The notes beneath the pieces were generated by a model that saw only the letters and a program-made list of their open reading frames with translations, searched no databases and was not told where the DNA came from. The translations under genes and the position numbers were made by a program. Positions 17,401-25,542 of a stretch of DNA of 64,000 bases are shown piece by piece; within the stretch, counting starts at the first letter, position 1; every line of letters begins with the position of its first letter. The stretch is from Chersky-267 sp963744115 (GTDB lineage Bacteria > Chloroflexota > Limnocylindria > Limnocylindrales > CSP1-4): NCBI GenBank assembly GCA_963744115.1, contig CAVUSI010000003.1:1-64000 (forward strand), written 5' to 3'.

Positions 17401-18073
17401 GGCCACCCTGGAGTCAGTGCTCATCGAGCTCGTCGCCACTCGTGGCGAACCGACGGCCGCCCGGCTCGAGACGCTGGCGTCGAACGCCCCGGAGGACGAC
17501 CCGATCTACGAAGCCGCGCTCGGTCTCGCCAGGATGATGGCGGCACTTGCGGAGGGCCGGTTCGACGACGCCCAGGCGGCCGGGCTCGAGGTCGCCCGGG
17601 TCAGCCACCTCAACCGTCCGTACGCCCTGCTCTGGGCGACACGGGCGGCGGTCGCGCGAGGGCATCTCGAGGACGCGAAACGGATCCATGCCGATCTCGT
17701 CGCCCTCGGAGTGCGCGGCCCGGCGCTCGATGCCGCGGCGGACGTCGAAGCCGCGAGCATCCTGGCACTCGAGGGCGACTGGCCCGCCGCGGCCGAGCTC
17801 CATCGCGACGCCCTCCGCCGGCTGCGAGAGCTCCGGGCCGACTTCGATCTCGCGCTCGGGCTGCTCGAGGTCGTGGCTCTCGCTCCGCGTGGCCAGGAAG
17901 CGGCCCGCCTCGCGGAGGTCGAGGCGCGCGAGATCCTCACCCGGATCGGCGCGGCCCCGTACCTCGCTCGTCTCGATCGACTGGTCGCCGCCCGCGCCGA
18001 TCGCGACAACGGGACGAGGGCCGACACCAGCTCACCCGGCGTCGAGGCGGCGACCGAGTCGCCCTCGGCCTGA
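14471..18073 (+). CDS. Zinc-ribbon, class III nucleotide cyclase, AAA ATPase and TPR signalling protein
   Basis: The 1,200-residue protein begins with two zinc ribbons (four CxxC pairs in residues 3-48), followed by a class III adenylate/guanylate cyclase domain (about 85-265), an AAA-type ATPase (about 275-560) and a long TPR-like helical tail to about 1170. The cyclase has both metal aspartates (LFADLVGFT and IGDAVMAVWG), the adenine-selecting lysine of EKFIGDAV and the NxxxR of GDLVNTASRL, so it should be active, probably making cAMP. The ATPase has Walker A GQGGIGKS and Walker B VLVFEDLQWAD. The start is a TTG with GAGG upstream; a TACGCT at 14430 may be the -10. The CoA transferase gene follows after 5 bp. 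Confidence 0.88.
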   Translation: MTCPSCGSANLVGAKFCSECGNRLASACPSCGAQNAPGAKFCSDCGTRLGAVASAGPGTQGVAEARTGSAIAPPAAQPISHGGTTERRVVSVLFADLVGFTTLASDRDSEQVRDLLTRYFDTAREVIERYGGTVEKFIGDAVMAVWGTPVVREADAEWAVRAALDLVAAVRGLDSGADGRGLEARAGVLTGEAAVTLGATGQGMVAGDLVNTASRLQSVAPPGSVLVGEATMRATDRAIVFEEAGEQTLKGKTAPVPAWRALRVVAKRGGQGRSEGLEAPFVGRDDELRLMKDFFHATSRERRARLLSVTGQGGIGKSRLTWEFLKYIDGVLETVYWHEGRSPALGDGVTFWALGEMVRRRAGLAETDDEATTRAGIATTLAEFVPDESERRWIEAALLALLGFGDASARNRDELFAAWRTFFERVATESPAVLVFEDLQWADPGLLDFIDHLLEWSTSHPIFVITLARPELLDRRAGWGAGRRNFVALSLEPLNEAAMRQLLAGLVPGLPERAVRSVLERAGGIPLYAVETVRMLVAEGKLEEADGAFRPVGDLGDLAVPETLHALIAARLDALEPTDRAILQDASVLGQTFTVAALSALRGEAVEALEPSLRALVRREVLLLDTDPRSPERGQFGFAQALLREVAYSTLSKKDRRTRHLAAAHYFEEMGDDETAGVLATHYVDAYLASPEGDEAEAVANQARIALRAAAERAIALGSHDQGITFLRRALTVTIDPSDEASILERIGAAAAAASRFDEADVALRRAVEIETAGGDPVAIARATVAQAGALITSFRSTDALRILEPAYSTLAEALGETPIVAEMTAQIARAHQLHEDPAQAIAWAERSLAISERLYLLPTLAEAIITKGASLTHTGRVWEGIGLVRAGQQLAETNGYIATRLRAAVSLSGILAAYDPRQAFEIGRDGYELAARLGYRHVAVILAANAGEAALSAGELDWAIAALTESSGLELADIDRATLESVLIELVATRGEPTAARLETLASNAPEDDPIYEAALGLARMMAALAEGRFDDAQAAGLEVARVSHLNRPYALLWATRAAVARGHLEDAKRIHADLVALGVRGPALDAAADVEAASILALEGDWPAAAELHRDALRRLRELRADFDLALGLLEVVALAPRGQEAARLAEVEAREILTRIGAAPYLARLDRLVAARADRDNGTRADTSSPGVEAATESPSA

Positions 18074-18078
18074 CCGGC

Positions 18079-19344
18079 ATGATGCCCCCGACCTCGGGAA
18101 CGGCCGGGTCGTCCGGACCGCTCGCAGGGATCCTCGTCGCCGACTGCTCGACCGTCCTGGCCGGCCCCTACTGCACGATGCTGCTGGCCGATCTGGGTGC
18201 CGACGTCATCAAGGTCGAGCCGCCCGAGGGCGACGGGACGCGCGCCTGGGGCCCGCCGTGGGTCGGGGCCGGGCGGCTCGCGCCGGACGATCCGGGCGTC
18301 GCCGCGTATTACCTCGCGGTCAACCGGAACAAGCGGTCGATCCGGCTCGACCTCAAGACGGAACCTGGCCGCGACGTCCTCCGGCGCCTCATCGGGCGGG
18401 CCGACGTGCTTGTGGAGAACTTCCGCGTGGGCGGCTTCGCGCGGCTCGGGTTCGACGATGCGACCCTCGCCGCCCTGAATCCGGCGCTGATCCACCTGGC
18501 GATCAGCGGCTATGGGACGACCGGACCCGACGCCGGCCGGCCCGGCTACGACTTCGTGGTCCAGGCCGCGGCCGGCCTCATGTCGATCACCGGCCAGGCC
18601 GACCAGGCCGGCGGCGAACCGACCAAGGTCGGCGTCGCGATCGCCGACGTCGTCACCGGGCTGCAGGGAACGGTGGCCGTCCTCGCCGCCCTGGCCGGGC
18701 GCGAGCGAGCCGGCTCGCCGGCCGACGGCCGGGGCCAGCGGATCGACGTGTCGATCCTCGAGTCGACCCTGGCGATCCTCGTCAACCAGGCCCAGAACGC
18801 GTTCGCGACCGGCGTGGCCCCGGTTCGTCGCGGGAACGCCCACCCGAACATCGTCCCGTACGAGTCGTTCACCACCGCCGACGGGGCCATCGCCGTGGCC
18901 GTCGGCTCCGAGCGCCAGTGGGCGCGCTTCTGCCGCGCACTTGGGATCGCCGACCTGGCGGCGGATCCTCGCTTCGCGACGAACGCGGCTCGGGTCGAGC
19001 ACCGGACCGCGCTGCGGCCGATCCTGGCCGAGCGCCTGCTCGCGGCGTCGACCGCCGAGCTGGTGGAGCGTCTCGACGAGGCGGACGTCCCGTGCGGACC
19101 GATCGACGACGTCCTGACCGCCCTCACCTCCGAGCAGGCGCGGGCGCGCGAGATGGTCGTCGACATCGACCATCCCCGGCTCGGTCCGATCCGCCAGGTC
19201 GGCCTGCCGTTCAAGCTCGCCGACACCCCGGCGTCGATCCGATCGGCGCCGCCGCTGCTCGGCGAACACACCGACGAGGTCCTGGCCGAGCTCGGCTACG
19301 GGGGCGAGGCCATCGCCCGGCTGCACGCGGACGGCGCCGTCTGA
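18079..19344 (+). CDS. CaiB/BaiF family (family III) CoA transferase
   Basis: The 421-residue protein moves CoA between carboxylic acids. Family features are LAGILVADCSTVLAGPYCTMLL, LGADVIKVEPPEGD, NRNKRSIRLDLK, VLVENFRVG and the catalytic aspartate in RPGYDFVVQAAAGLMSITG (about residue 157). The C-terminal small domain carries VPCGPIDDV. The start is probably the ATG at 18079; a second ATG is the next codon. It follows the cyclase protein by 5 bp and is likely cotranscribed. Its acyl substrates cannot be told from sequence. Confidence 0.88.
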   Translation: MMPPTSGTAGSSGPLAGILVADCSTVLAGPYCTMLLADLGADVIKVEPPEGDGTRAWGPPWVGAGRLAPDDPGVAAYYLAVNRNKRSIRLDLKTEPGRDVLRRLIGRADVLVENFRVGGFARLGFDDATLAALNPALIHLAISGYGTTGPDAGRPGYDFVVQAAAGLMSITGQADQAGGEPTKVGVAIADVVTGLQGTVAVLAALAGRERAGSPADGRGQRIDVSILESTLAILVNQAQNAFATGVAPVRRGNAHPNIVPYESFTTADGAIAVAVGSERQWARFCRALGIADLAADPRFATNAARVEHRTALRPILAERLLAASTAELVERLDEADVPCGPIDDVLTALTSEQARAREMVVDIDHPRLGPIRQVGLPFKLADTPASIRSAPPLLGEHTDEVLAELGYGGEAIARLHADGAV

Positions 19345-19399
19345 GGCTGCCGCGATCCGAGGCCGGGGTGGCGTGCCGCGAGCGTGCGGACGTCGCCGA

Positions 19400-20173
19400 T
19401 CAGAGCTCCTGGCGCCGGAAGGCCAGCCACGCCCCGACGGAGCTCGCGACGAGGAGGATGACGCTCCCGCCGACGGCCGTGGCCAGCGTATCGGCGGCGA
19501 GGTCGGCGGTGTTGCCGGTCGCCAGCGCGAGGGCCGGACCGTCGAGCGCCGGCGGCAGGAACCGGCCGACCTGGGGGATCGCCGACACGAGCGACAGGAC
19601 GATCAACGCGACGATGCCGACGCCGGCGGCTGCGGCGGCCGAGCCCGTGACGGTCGAGGCGAAGAACGTGATGGCGGCCCAGACCGCCAACCCGAGCCAG
19701 CTGAGGAAGCCCAGGGCGAGCCAGCCGCCGACCGGCAGCGGCTCGAACAGGACCGCGGTGTAGACCCAGCCGACCACGAAGGCAGCGAGGACCGCCAGGG
19801 CCAGCACGAGACCGAGCGCGCCGAGCTTCGCGCCGATGAACGCGCCGCGCCGGACCGGCTTGGTCAGGAGAAAGGCGGCCGTCCCGTGCTCCTTCTCGCC
19901 GACGACGGCGTTCATCGCCAGGACGATGGCCGCGAACGCCCCGAGCTGTCCGAGGTTCTTCTGGAGCTGGAGGACGGCGTCGGCGGCCGTCGGGGTCGGG
20001 ATCGGGACGGTGATCTCGTCGCCGAGCGCGGCCTTGATGATCTCGGGCAGGTACTTGGCGGTGAGCGGCGCCAGCAGTCCGATGGCGATGAACATGATCA
20101 GGACGGCCGGCAGCCGGCGGGTCCGCCACGACTCGACGATCTCCTTGCGAAGGAGGACGACCGGCCGGCTCAT
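19400..20173 (-). CDS. ABC-2 type transporter permease
   Basis: The 257-residue membrane protein has about six hydrophobic segments and a NosY/ABC-2 plan: a first helix after RKEIVESWRTRRLPAVL, a cytoplasmic loop with NAVVGEKEHGTAAFLLTKPVRR (typical coupling region), and later helices. Its start overlaps the stop of the ATPase gene by four bases (ATGA). Together they form an exporter at the end of the sdpR-sdpI operon. Confidence 0.85.
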   Translation of the reverse strand: MSRPVVLLRKEIVESWRTRRLPAVLIMFIAIGLLAPLTAKYLPEIIKAALGDEITVPIPTPTAADAVLQLQKNLGQLGAFAAIVLAMNAVVGEKEHGTAAFLLTKPVRRGAFIGAKLGALGLVLALAVLAAFVVGWVYTAVLFEPLPVGGWLALGFLSWLGLAVWAAITFFASTVTGSAAAAAGVGIVALIVLSLVSAIPQVGRFLPPALDGPALALATGNTADLAADTLATAVGGSVILLVASSVGAWLAFRRQEL

Positions 20174-21552
20174 GCCACACCCACCGTTCCGGAGGTGGCG
20201 GCGCCCGCCGCCGCGGCGGTCCCCGCGGCCCCGGTGAGCTGGAGGAAGACGTCTTCGAGCGATGGCCGGGCCCGCTCCACGCCGACGACGGCGACCCCGG
20301 CCGCGACGATCGCGGGCAGCAGCTCGCGGGCCGCACGTGGCGGGTCGTTGACCGTGATCCGCAGCCGGCCCAGGTCGACCGAGACGTCGGTCGTCCAGTC
20401 CGTCGCACGGAGGGCCGCGGCCAGGTGTTCGACCGCCTCGGACTGGCCTGGTTCGGGGTCGATCCGGTAGATCGGCAGGGCGTAGCGGTCGAGCAGGGCC
20501 TGGAGCGGGCCGACCACCACGAGACGACCGTGATCCAGGATCGCGATCCGATCGCAGACACGCTCGACGTCGGCCAGGACGTGGGTCGAGAAGAGGACGG
20601 TGGCGCTGCCGCGCAACCGGCCGATGAGCGCCAGGAGGTCCCGTCGTCCTTCGGGGTCGAGCGAGCTGACCGGCTCGTCCAGGATCAGGACCGCCGGCCG
20701 GTTGACCAGGGCCTGGGCGATCCCGAGGCGCTGGCGCATCCCGCCCGAGTAGGTGGCGATCCGTCGGTCGGCGGCGTCCGCCAGCCCGACCAGGGCCAGG
20801 ACCTCATGGACCCGGGCCTGCAGCTCGGTGCCGTCCATCCCATGGAGGCGACCCACGAGCTCGACCAGCTCCCGACCGGTCGACCAGCCGTAGTAGCGCG
20901 GGTCCTGGTCGAGGAACCCGATCCTGGCGGTCAGCCGCTCGTCACCGAGCGGCACGCCCGCGACGGTCGCCGTCCCGGCGGACGGCCGGGCGAGCCCGAC
21001 GAGGATCCGCAAGGTGGTCGTCTTGCCGGCACCGTTCGGACCCAGGAGCCCGAACACGGAGCCGGCCGGGACGTCCAGGTCGAGCCGATCGAGGGCCACG
21101 ATCCCGCCCGGGTAGTGCTTGGTGAGGCCGCGGCTGGCGATCGCCGAGGGACCGCTGGCGATCGGCGCGGCGATCTCGTCGGCCGGCGCGGCGGCCGCGG
21201 ACGGAGCGGCGGTCAGGACCGGCGCGGCGGCAGCCGCGGACGGAGCGACCGGAGCCGCGACCGGGGAGACGGGCGTCGGGGCCGGAGCGACCGGAGCCGC
21301 GACCGCCGGGTCCGTCGGCCAGACGGGCGGCGCTTCGGGCTCGCCGGTGCTCTCCTGGCGCCCGACCGCGAAGTACAGGATCGGTCCGATGAGCGACACG
21401 AGGAGGACGATCAGGCCCCACATCAGGCGGCTGTCGCCGCGGACACGACGACCGGGCCGGGTCAGGTCGAACAACGCCCAGACGGCCAGTCCGAGCTCGA
21501 CCAGGACGATCGGGACGAGGAGGACGAGGAGCTGCGGGTCGATCCCGTTCAT
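20170..21552 (-). CDS. ABC transporter ATPase fused to an N-terminal PLDc_N-like membrane domain
   Basis: The 460-residue protein starts with two membrane helices and a PLDc_N-like pattern (WALFDLTRPGRR, MWGLIVLLVSLIGPILYFAVGR, residues 1-67), then an alanine/proline linker (70-135) and a complete ABC ATPase (about 140-360). Walker A is GPNGAGKTTT, the signature is YSGGMRQRLG and Walker B is VLILDEPVSSLDPEGR. PLDc_N is normally found at the N-terminus of cardiolipin synthases or as a small protein; fusion to an ABC ATPase would tether it to the membrane. It overlaps both neighbours by four bases. Confidence 0.85.
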   Translation of the reverse strand: MNGIDPQLLVLLVPIVLVELGLAVWALFDLTRPGRRVRGDSRLMWGLIVLLVSLIGPILYFAVGRQESTGEPEAPPVWPTDPAVAAPVAPAPTPVSPVAAPVAPSAAAAAPVLTAAPSAAAAPADEIAAPIASGPSAIASRGLTKHYPGGIVALDRLDLDVPAGSVFGLLGPNGAGKTTTLRILVGLARPSAGTATVAGVPLGDERLTARIGFLDQDPRYYGWSTGRELVELVGRLHGMDGTELQARVHEVLALVGLADAADRRIATYSGGMRQRLGIAQALVNRPAVLILDEPVSSLDPEGRRDLLALIGRLRGSATVLFSTHVLADVERVCDRIAILDHGRLVVVGPLQALLDRYALPIYRIDPEPGQSEAVEHLAAALRATDWTTDVSVDLGRLRITVNDPPRAARELLPAIVAAGVAVVGVERARPSLEDVFLQLTGAAGTAAAAGAATSGTVGVA

Positions 21553-22226
21553 CCGGCCTCACCCACCTTCTGGCGGTTCGGGTCGACCTTCCAGACCCGG
21601 TAGGAGTAGACGAATGCCACGGCGAGGATGAGCGCGATCCCGGCGATCAGGACGACGAAGAACGGCCAGCCACCGCCGACCACCCCGGTCCCGATGACGA
21701 CGAACCCGAGGATCACGAACAGCCGGCCGATCAACCGGTGTGTCTTGTTCCAGGACAGATCGCTGGCCAGCGTCCACGGCGTCCTGACACCGAACATGAA
21801 GTTGCTTCGAACCTTCCCCAGGACATCGCCCAGGACGATGAACAGCGCCCCGACCGCCACGCTGATCACGGCCGTCACGTCGATCGGTCGACCCAGCGCC
21901 GATGCCACGACGACGAGCTGGACGACCGCCATCAGGATCAGGACCGCACTCGACATCCTGACGTACGCCGGACCCGATAGGGCCAGGTTCCGCGCCCGCG
22001 GCTCGAATCTCGGCAGGAAGTAGAGCAGGACCGACAGGCCGGCGGTCATCGCGGGGATGAGCAGCAGCCCGACGGCCTTCGGGGCATAGCCGTTCACCTG
22101 CCCGTCGACGCCCCAATGGATCGGCACCTGGGCGTCCGGCGGGAGCTGGACCCAGCCGACGATCGCCAGACCGAGGGTCGCCGCCACCGTGGCGATGATC
22201 ACGATCAGCAACGGTCGCAGGTTCAT
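21549..22226 (-). CDS. sdpI: SdpI/YhfL-type membrane protein with DUF1648
   Basis: The 225-residue protein has about six membrane segments. The N-terminal part (LPPDAQVPIHWGVDGQVNGYAPK) is a DUF1648 domain, and the C-terminal part (GKVRSNFMFGVRTPWTLAS, SWNKTHRLIGRLFVILG) is the SdpI domain. In Bacillus SdpI gives immunity to the SdpC killing peptide and sequesters the repressor SdpR at the membrane. The start at 22226 overlaps the SdpR-like gene by four bases. No SdpC toxin is visible, so here it may sense something else. Confidence 0.85.
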   Translation of the reverse strand: MNLRPLLIVIIATVAATLGLAIVGWVQLPPDAQVPIHWGVDGQVNGYAPKAVGLLLIPAMTAGLSVLLYFLPRFEPRARNLALSGPAYVRMSSAVLILMAVVQLVVVASALGRPIDVTAVISVAVGALFIVLGDVLGKVRSNFMFGVRTPWTLASDLSWNKTHRLIGRLFVILGFVVIGTGVVGGGWPFFVVLIAGIALILAVAFVYSYRVWKVDPNRQKVGEAG

Positions 22227-22501
22227 CGGGCGCTCCTCTCGGGGTCCAGTCCGAATGCATCCATCAAGGCGAGGAGGGCCTCCTCGAGAACGGATACGTT
22301 GAGTCGATAGGTGATCGTCGAGCCCACCCGGTCGGCCTGGATCAGGTCGGCCTCCTTCAGCACCGAGAAGTGCCCGGACATCGTGGGCGCGCTCAGGCTG
22401 AAATTCGCCGCCAGCTCGCCGGCCGTCATGTCGCGCTCGCGAAGGAGGGTCAGGACCCGGCGACGGGTCGGATCGCTGAGGGCTCGGTAGACCTTGTTCA
22501 T
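22223..22501 (-). CDS. sdpR: ArsR-family repressor, SdpR-like
   Basis: The 92-residue winged-helix protein starts MNKVYRALSDPTRRRVLTLL, then MTAGELAANFSLSAPTMSGH (recognition helix) and a wing with RVGSTITYRLNVSVLEEAL. This is the autorepressor type that pairs with SdpI. No metal-binding cysteines are present. It is first in a four-gene operon with sdpI, an ABC ATPase and a permease, all joined by 4-base overlaps, so it probably represses all four. Confidence 0.88.
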   Translation of the reverse strand: MNKVYRALSDPTRRRVLTLLRERDMTAGELAANFSLSAPTMSGHFSVLKEADLIQADRVGSTITYRLNVSVLEEALLALMDAFGLDPERSAR

Positions 22502-22648
22502 CTGTTGTTTCGTCGGTCACCTAATTCGGTCGGCGCCAAAGTAGCTCGATCACGGGCCTGCCGTCAACCCCGTCCCTGCTCGTCCGGCCGGCACGGATCG
22601 TGTGCAGGACGGCATGGACCTGGAGCGTGGGGCTCCACCGCCCGCTGC

Positions 22649-22654
22649 TAGACT
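22649..22654 (+). promoter_or_regulatory. -10 element TAGACT of the reductase-ribokinase operon
   Basis: TAGACT lies 69 bases before the ATG at 22724. The gene also has a GGAGG site at about 22709, so this would be a conventional leadered message. Confidence 0.4.
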
Positions 22655-22723
22655 CGGCCGACGGAGACCCCGCCGCCGACCGAGCCTGTCACGGTCGCGC
22701 CGATCCACGGAGGAACGACACCG

Positions 22724-23545
22724 ATGACCGATGAACGCGAGCGCTGGGCCGTCATCCTCGGCGCATCCTCGGGGATGGGCGAGGCGACCTCGAGGGCGCT
22801 GGCCGCGGCCGGCTATCGCATCTTCGGGATCCACCTCGACTTCCGGGCGGGGCTCGCCCACGTGGACGAGGTCAAGGCCGCGATCGAGGCGGCCGGGTCC
22901 GAGGCGCTGTTCATCAACATGAACGCGGCCGACGACGGGAAGCGGGCGAGTGCGCTGGCCACCCTCCGTGAGCGGTTCGATCGATCTGAGGCGGCGGGCC
23001 ACCATCCGTACGTCCGGGTGGTGATGCACTCGCTGGCCTTCGGGTCGCTCGTCCCGTACATCACCGACGACCCCAAGGCGGGCGTGGACCGCAAGAAGAT
23101 GGAGATGACCCAGGACGTCATGGCGAACAGCCTCGTCTACTGGGTCCAGGACCTCTATCGCGGCGGGTTCCTCGAGCAGGGCTCGAAGATCTTCTCGATG
23201 ACCTCGGAGGGCTCGAGCCGGGTCGTCCCCTCATACGGCGTGGTGTCATCCGCCAAGGCGGCGCTCGAGTCGCACACCCGGCAGCTGGCGATGGAGCTCG
23301 CCAGGACCGGCAAGGGGATCACTGCCAACACGATCCGCGCCGGGGTCACGATCACGCCGGCCCTGCTCAAGATCCCCGAGCACGACGAGATGATCGCCAT
23401 CACCAGGCGGCGCAACCCGACCGGCCGGATGACGACGCCGCAGGACGTCGCGACCACGATCGTCGCGCTCAGCGGCGAAGGCGTCGACTTCATCAACGGC
23501 GAGACCATCGGGGTCGACGGCGGCGAGTTCATCACCGGCTCGTGA
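22724..23545 (+). CDS. SDR family oxidoreductase, enoyl-ACP reductase-like
   Basis: The 273-residue protein is a classical Rossmann-fold reductase with GASSGMGEATSRAL near the N-terminus. The active-site pattern is Y-x6-K (YGVVSSAK), the spacing found in FabI/FabL enoyl-ACP reductases, rather than the common YxxxK. Later segments (GITANTIRAGVTITPAL, GRMTTPQDVATTIVALSG, GETIGVDGGEFITGS) also fit that group. It could be the enoyl reductase of fatty acid synthesis, though no other fab genes are here. It is followed 7 bp later by a ribokinase-like gene. Confidence 0.8.
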   Translation: MTDERERWAVILGASSGMGEATSRALAAAGYRIFGIHLDFRAGLAHVDEVKAAIEAAGSEALFINMNAADDGKRASALATLRERFDRSEAAGHHPYVRVVMHSLAFGSLVPYITDDPKAGVDRKKMEMTQDVMANSLVYWVQDLYRGGFLEQGSKIFSMTSEGSSRVVPSYGVVSSAKAALESHTRQLAMELARTGKGITANTIRAGVTITPALLKIPEHDEMIAITRRRNPTGRMTTPQDVATTIVALSGEGVDFINGETIGVDGGEFITGS

Positions 23546-23552
23546 CCGCCCC

Positions 23553-24548
23553 ATGAGCGGCGGGCGGGTGGTCGTGGTCGGGTCGGTCAACGTCGACCTC
23601 GTCATCCGCGGGGACCGCCTGCCGGCACCGGGCGAGACCGTGACCGGCGGGACGTTCGAGCGACACCACGGCGGGAAGGGCGGCAACCAGGCCGTCGCCG
23701 CGGCCAGGCTCGGCCGACCGGTCGCGTTCATCGGTGCGGTCGGGGACGATCCGTTCGGGATCGAGGCGCGGGCCGCGCTCGAGCTCGAGGGGATCGACGT
23801 CAAGTCGCTCGCGACCATCGCCGGCAGCGCGACGGGGATCGCCCTGATCATGGTCGACGGTCGGGGCGAGAACCTTATCTCGGTCGCCTCGGGGGCCAAC
23901 GCCCGGCTGTCACCGGCGGCGATCGGACCGGCCTTCGGACGGATCGGGGTGGGTGCCGGGGACGTCGTCCTGGTCTGTCGCGAGGTCGCCGTCGACACGG
24001 TCCGCGAGGCGCTGCGTCTCGGTCGCGCCGCCGGCGCCAGGACCGTCCTGAACCCGGCGCCGGCCGACGGGATCGACCGGACGCTGCTGGCCGAGGCCGA
24101 CGTGATCAGCCCCAACCAGGGCGAGCTGCTGACGCTCGCGGCGACGGACGCCCGTCGATCGGGCCGGGCGTCGGTGTCGGGGGTCGCTGCCGCCGCCGAT
24201 GTCGCGCGGGCCGCCCGGGGCCTGCTCGAACCATCGGCTGCCGGGCCGGGCGTGTCCGAGGCGGTGGTCGTGACGCTCGGCGCCGACGGCGCGCTGCTCG
24301 TGACCCGAGATGACGTCGTGGACGTCCCTCCGTTCCGGGTCGTCGCCGTGGACGCGACGGGCGCCGGCGACGCGTTCAACGGCGCGCTCGCCGCTGCGCT
24401 CGCCGGGGCCGAGTCGATCAAGACGGCGGTCCGTCGGGCGGTGGTGGCGGGTGCCCTGGCCACGAGATCGCCCGGGGCTCGAGCGGGGATGCCCACGGCG
24501 CGGGAGCTCGACGGCGCCATCGCTGCAGTGGTCGCCGATCCGGGCTGA
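23553..24548 (+). CDS. rbsK: PfkB-family sugar kinase, ribokinase-like
   Basis: The 331-residue protein matches ribokinase, which phosphorylates D-ribose at O5. The N-terminal VVVVGSVNVDLVIRGDRLPAPGET, the substrate glycine pair HHGGKGGNQAVAAARLG (PfkB signature 1), NPAPADGIDR, NQGELL and the catalytic segment VDATGAGDAFNGALAAAL (signature 2, catalytic Asp in GAGD) are all present. Other pentose or nucleoside substrates are possible because no transporter gene is adjacent. Confidence 0.85.
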   Translation: MSGGRVVVVGSVNVDLVIRGDRLPAPGETVTGGTFERHHGGKGGNQAVAAARLGRPVAFIGAVGDDPFGIEARAALELEGIDVKSLATIAGSATGIALIMVDGRGENLISVASGANARLSPAAIGPAFGRIGVGAGDVVLVCREVAVDTVREALRLGRAAGARTVLNPAPADGIDRTLLAEADVISPNQGELLTLAATDARRSGRASVSGVAAAADVARAARGLLEPSAAGPGVSEAVVVTLGADGALLVTRDDVVDVPPFRVVAVDATGAGDAFNGALAAALAGAESIKTAVRRAVVAGALATRSPGARAGMPTARELDGAIAAVVADPG

Positions 24549-24559
24549 GCGAGCCTCGT

Positions 24560-25542
24560 TCAGGCCTCGGCGGCGACCCATCCGGTGCGGGCGCGTGCCG
24601 CCGGGGTCATCTCGAGGCGCCCGTCGTCGTGGACCCACCACGCCGCGAGGCCGCGCGTCCGGGCAAGCGACGCGATGCCCCGACGCCCGCACAGGAACAG
24701 GCTCTTCGACCAGACCTCGGCCCAGGCCGGGTCCGGACTCGCGACGGTGACCGACAGGAGGCCGATCCCGCCGGGTTCGCCCGTCCGCGGATCGATCAGA
24801 TGATGGACCGGCCGTCCGTCGTCGCCGGTCCATCGATGGACCAGGGTCGATGACGTCGCCACGGCCCCGGCCTCGACGGCGACCGTCGCCAACGGCCCGT
24901 TCCCACCCGTCGGGTCCTCGATGCCGACGATCCACGGCCCCGGCTGCGGCGCCGTGCCACCCGCGACGAGATCCCCACCGGCCTCGAGCAGCCCGCCACG
25001 CAGGTGATCGACGATCCCGGCTCCGACGACCCGACGCCAGGCCCAGCGGAGGGCCAGGCCCTTGCCGATCCCCCCGAGATCGACCGGCGTGGCGATCGCG
25101 ACCGTGTCCTTCCGTGGATCGATCGACAGCCACCGAGCCGGCGGTGGACCCTCCCGTCCGGCGTTCGTGCGGTGGACGTCGGAGACGTCCACCGGGAGCT
25201 CCGCGCCGGCATAGCCGAGTCGTTCCAGGTCGCCGAGGACCCGGGCATCGAACCGGCCGTCGGTCACCCGTCCGGCTCGATCCGCCGCCGCCAACGCCGC
25301 CGCGAGTCGGCGATCGACCCGCCGGGCGTCCCCGCTCCCTGCCGCGCGGTTGACCGTCGTCAGGTCGCTCGACTCACGGAAGCGCGACAGCGCTTGCTCG
25401 GCCGCCTCGAACTCGTCGGAGACGAGCGCCCACGCCGCTCTGCGTGATCGGGCGATCCGCCGACCACGGTCAACCGGAGCGGCGAGCCCATCGCTCGACG
25501 CTCGAAGGTCAGAGCCGCGTCGACCGGCGTCTCGGACGTCAA
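24560..25542 (-). CDS. apbE: FAD:protein FMN transferase (ApbE), one-base frameshift
   Basis: ApbE attaches FMN covalently to threonine in exported flavoproteins. The N-terminal part (RRAMGSPLRLTVVGGSPDHAE) reads in one frame and the rest (WALVSDEFEAAEQALSRFRE, TDGRFDARVL, PVDLGGIGKGLALR, GGDLVAGG, HHLIDPRTGEP, TVASPDPAWAEVWSKSLF) in another; one base is missing near 25435, where restoring a G in GAGCGGCGTGG rejoins them. Substrate- and metal-binding motifs are otherwise intact, so a sequencing indel is as likely as decay. The TTG at 25542 overlaps the previous stop (TTGA). It ends a redox operon, but no FMN_bind target is visible. Confidence 0.8.
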
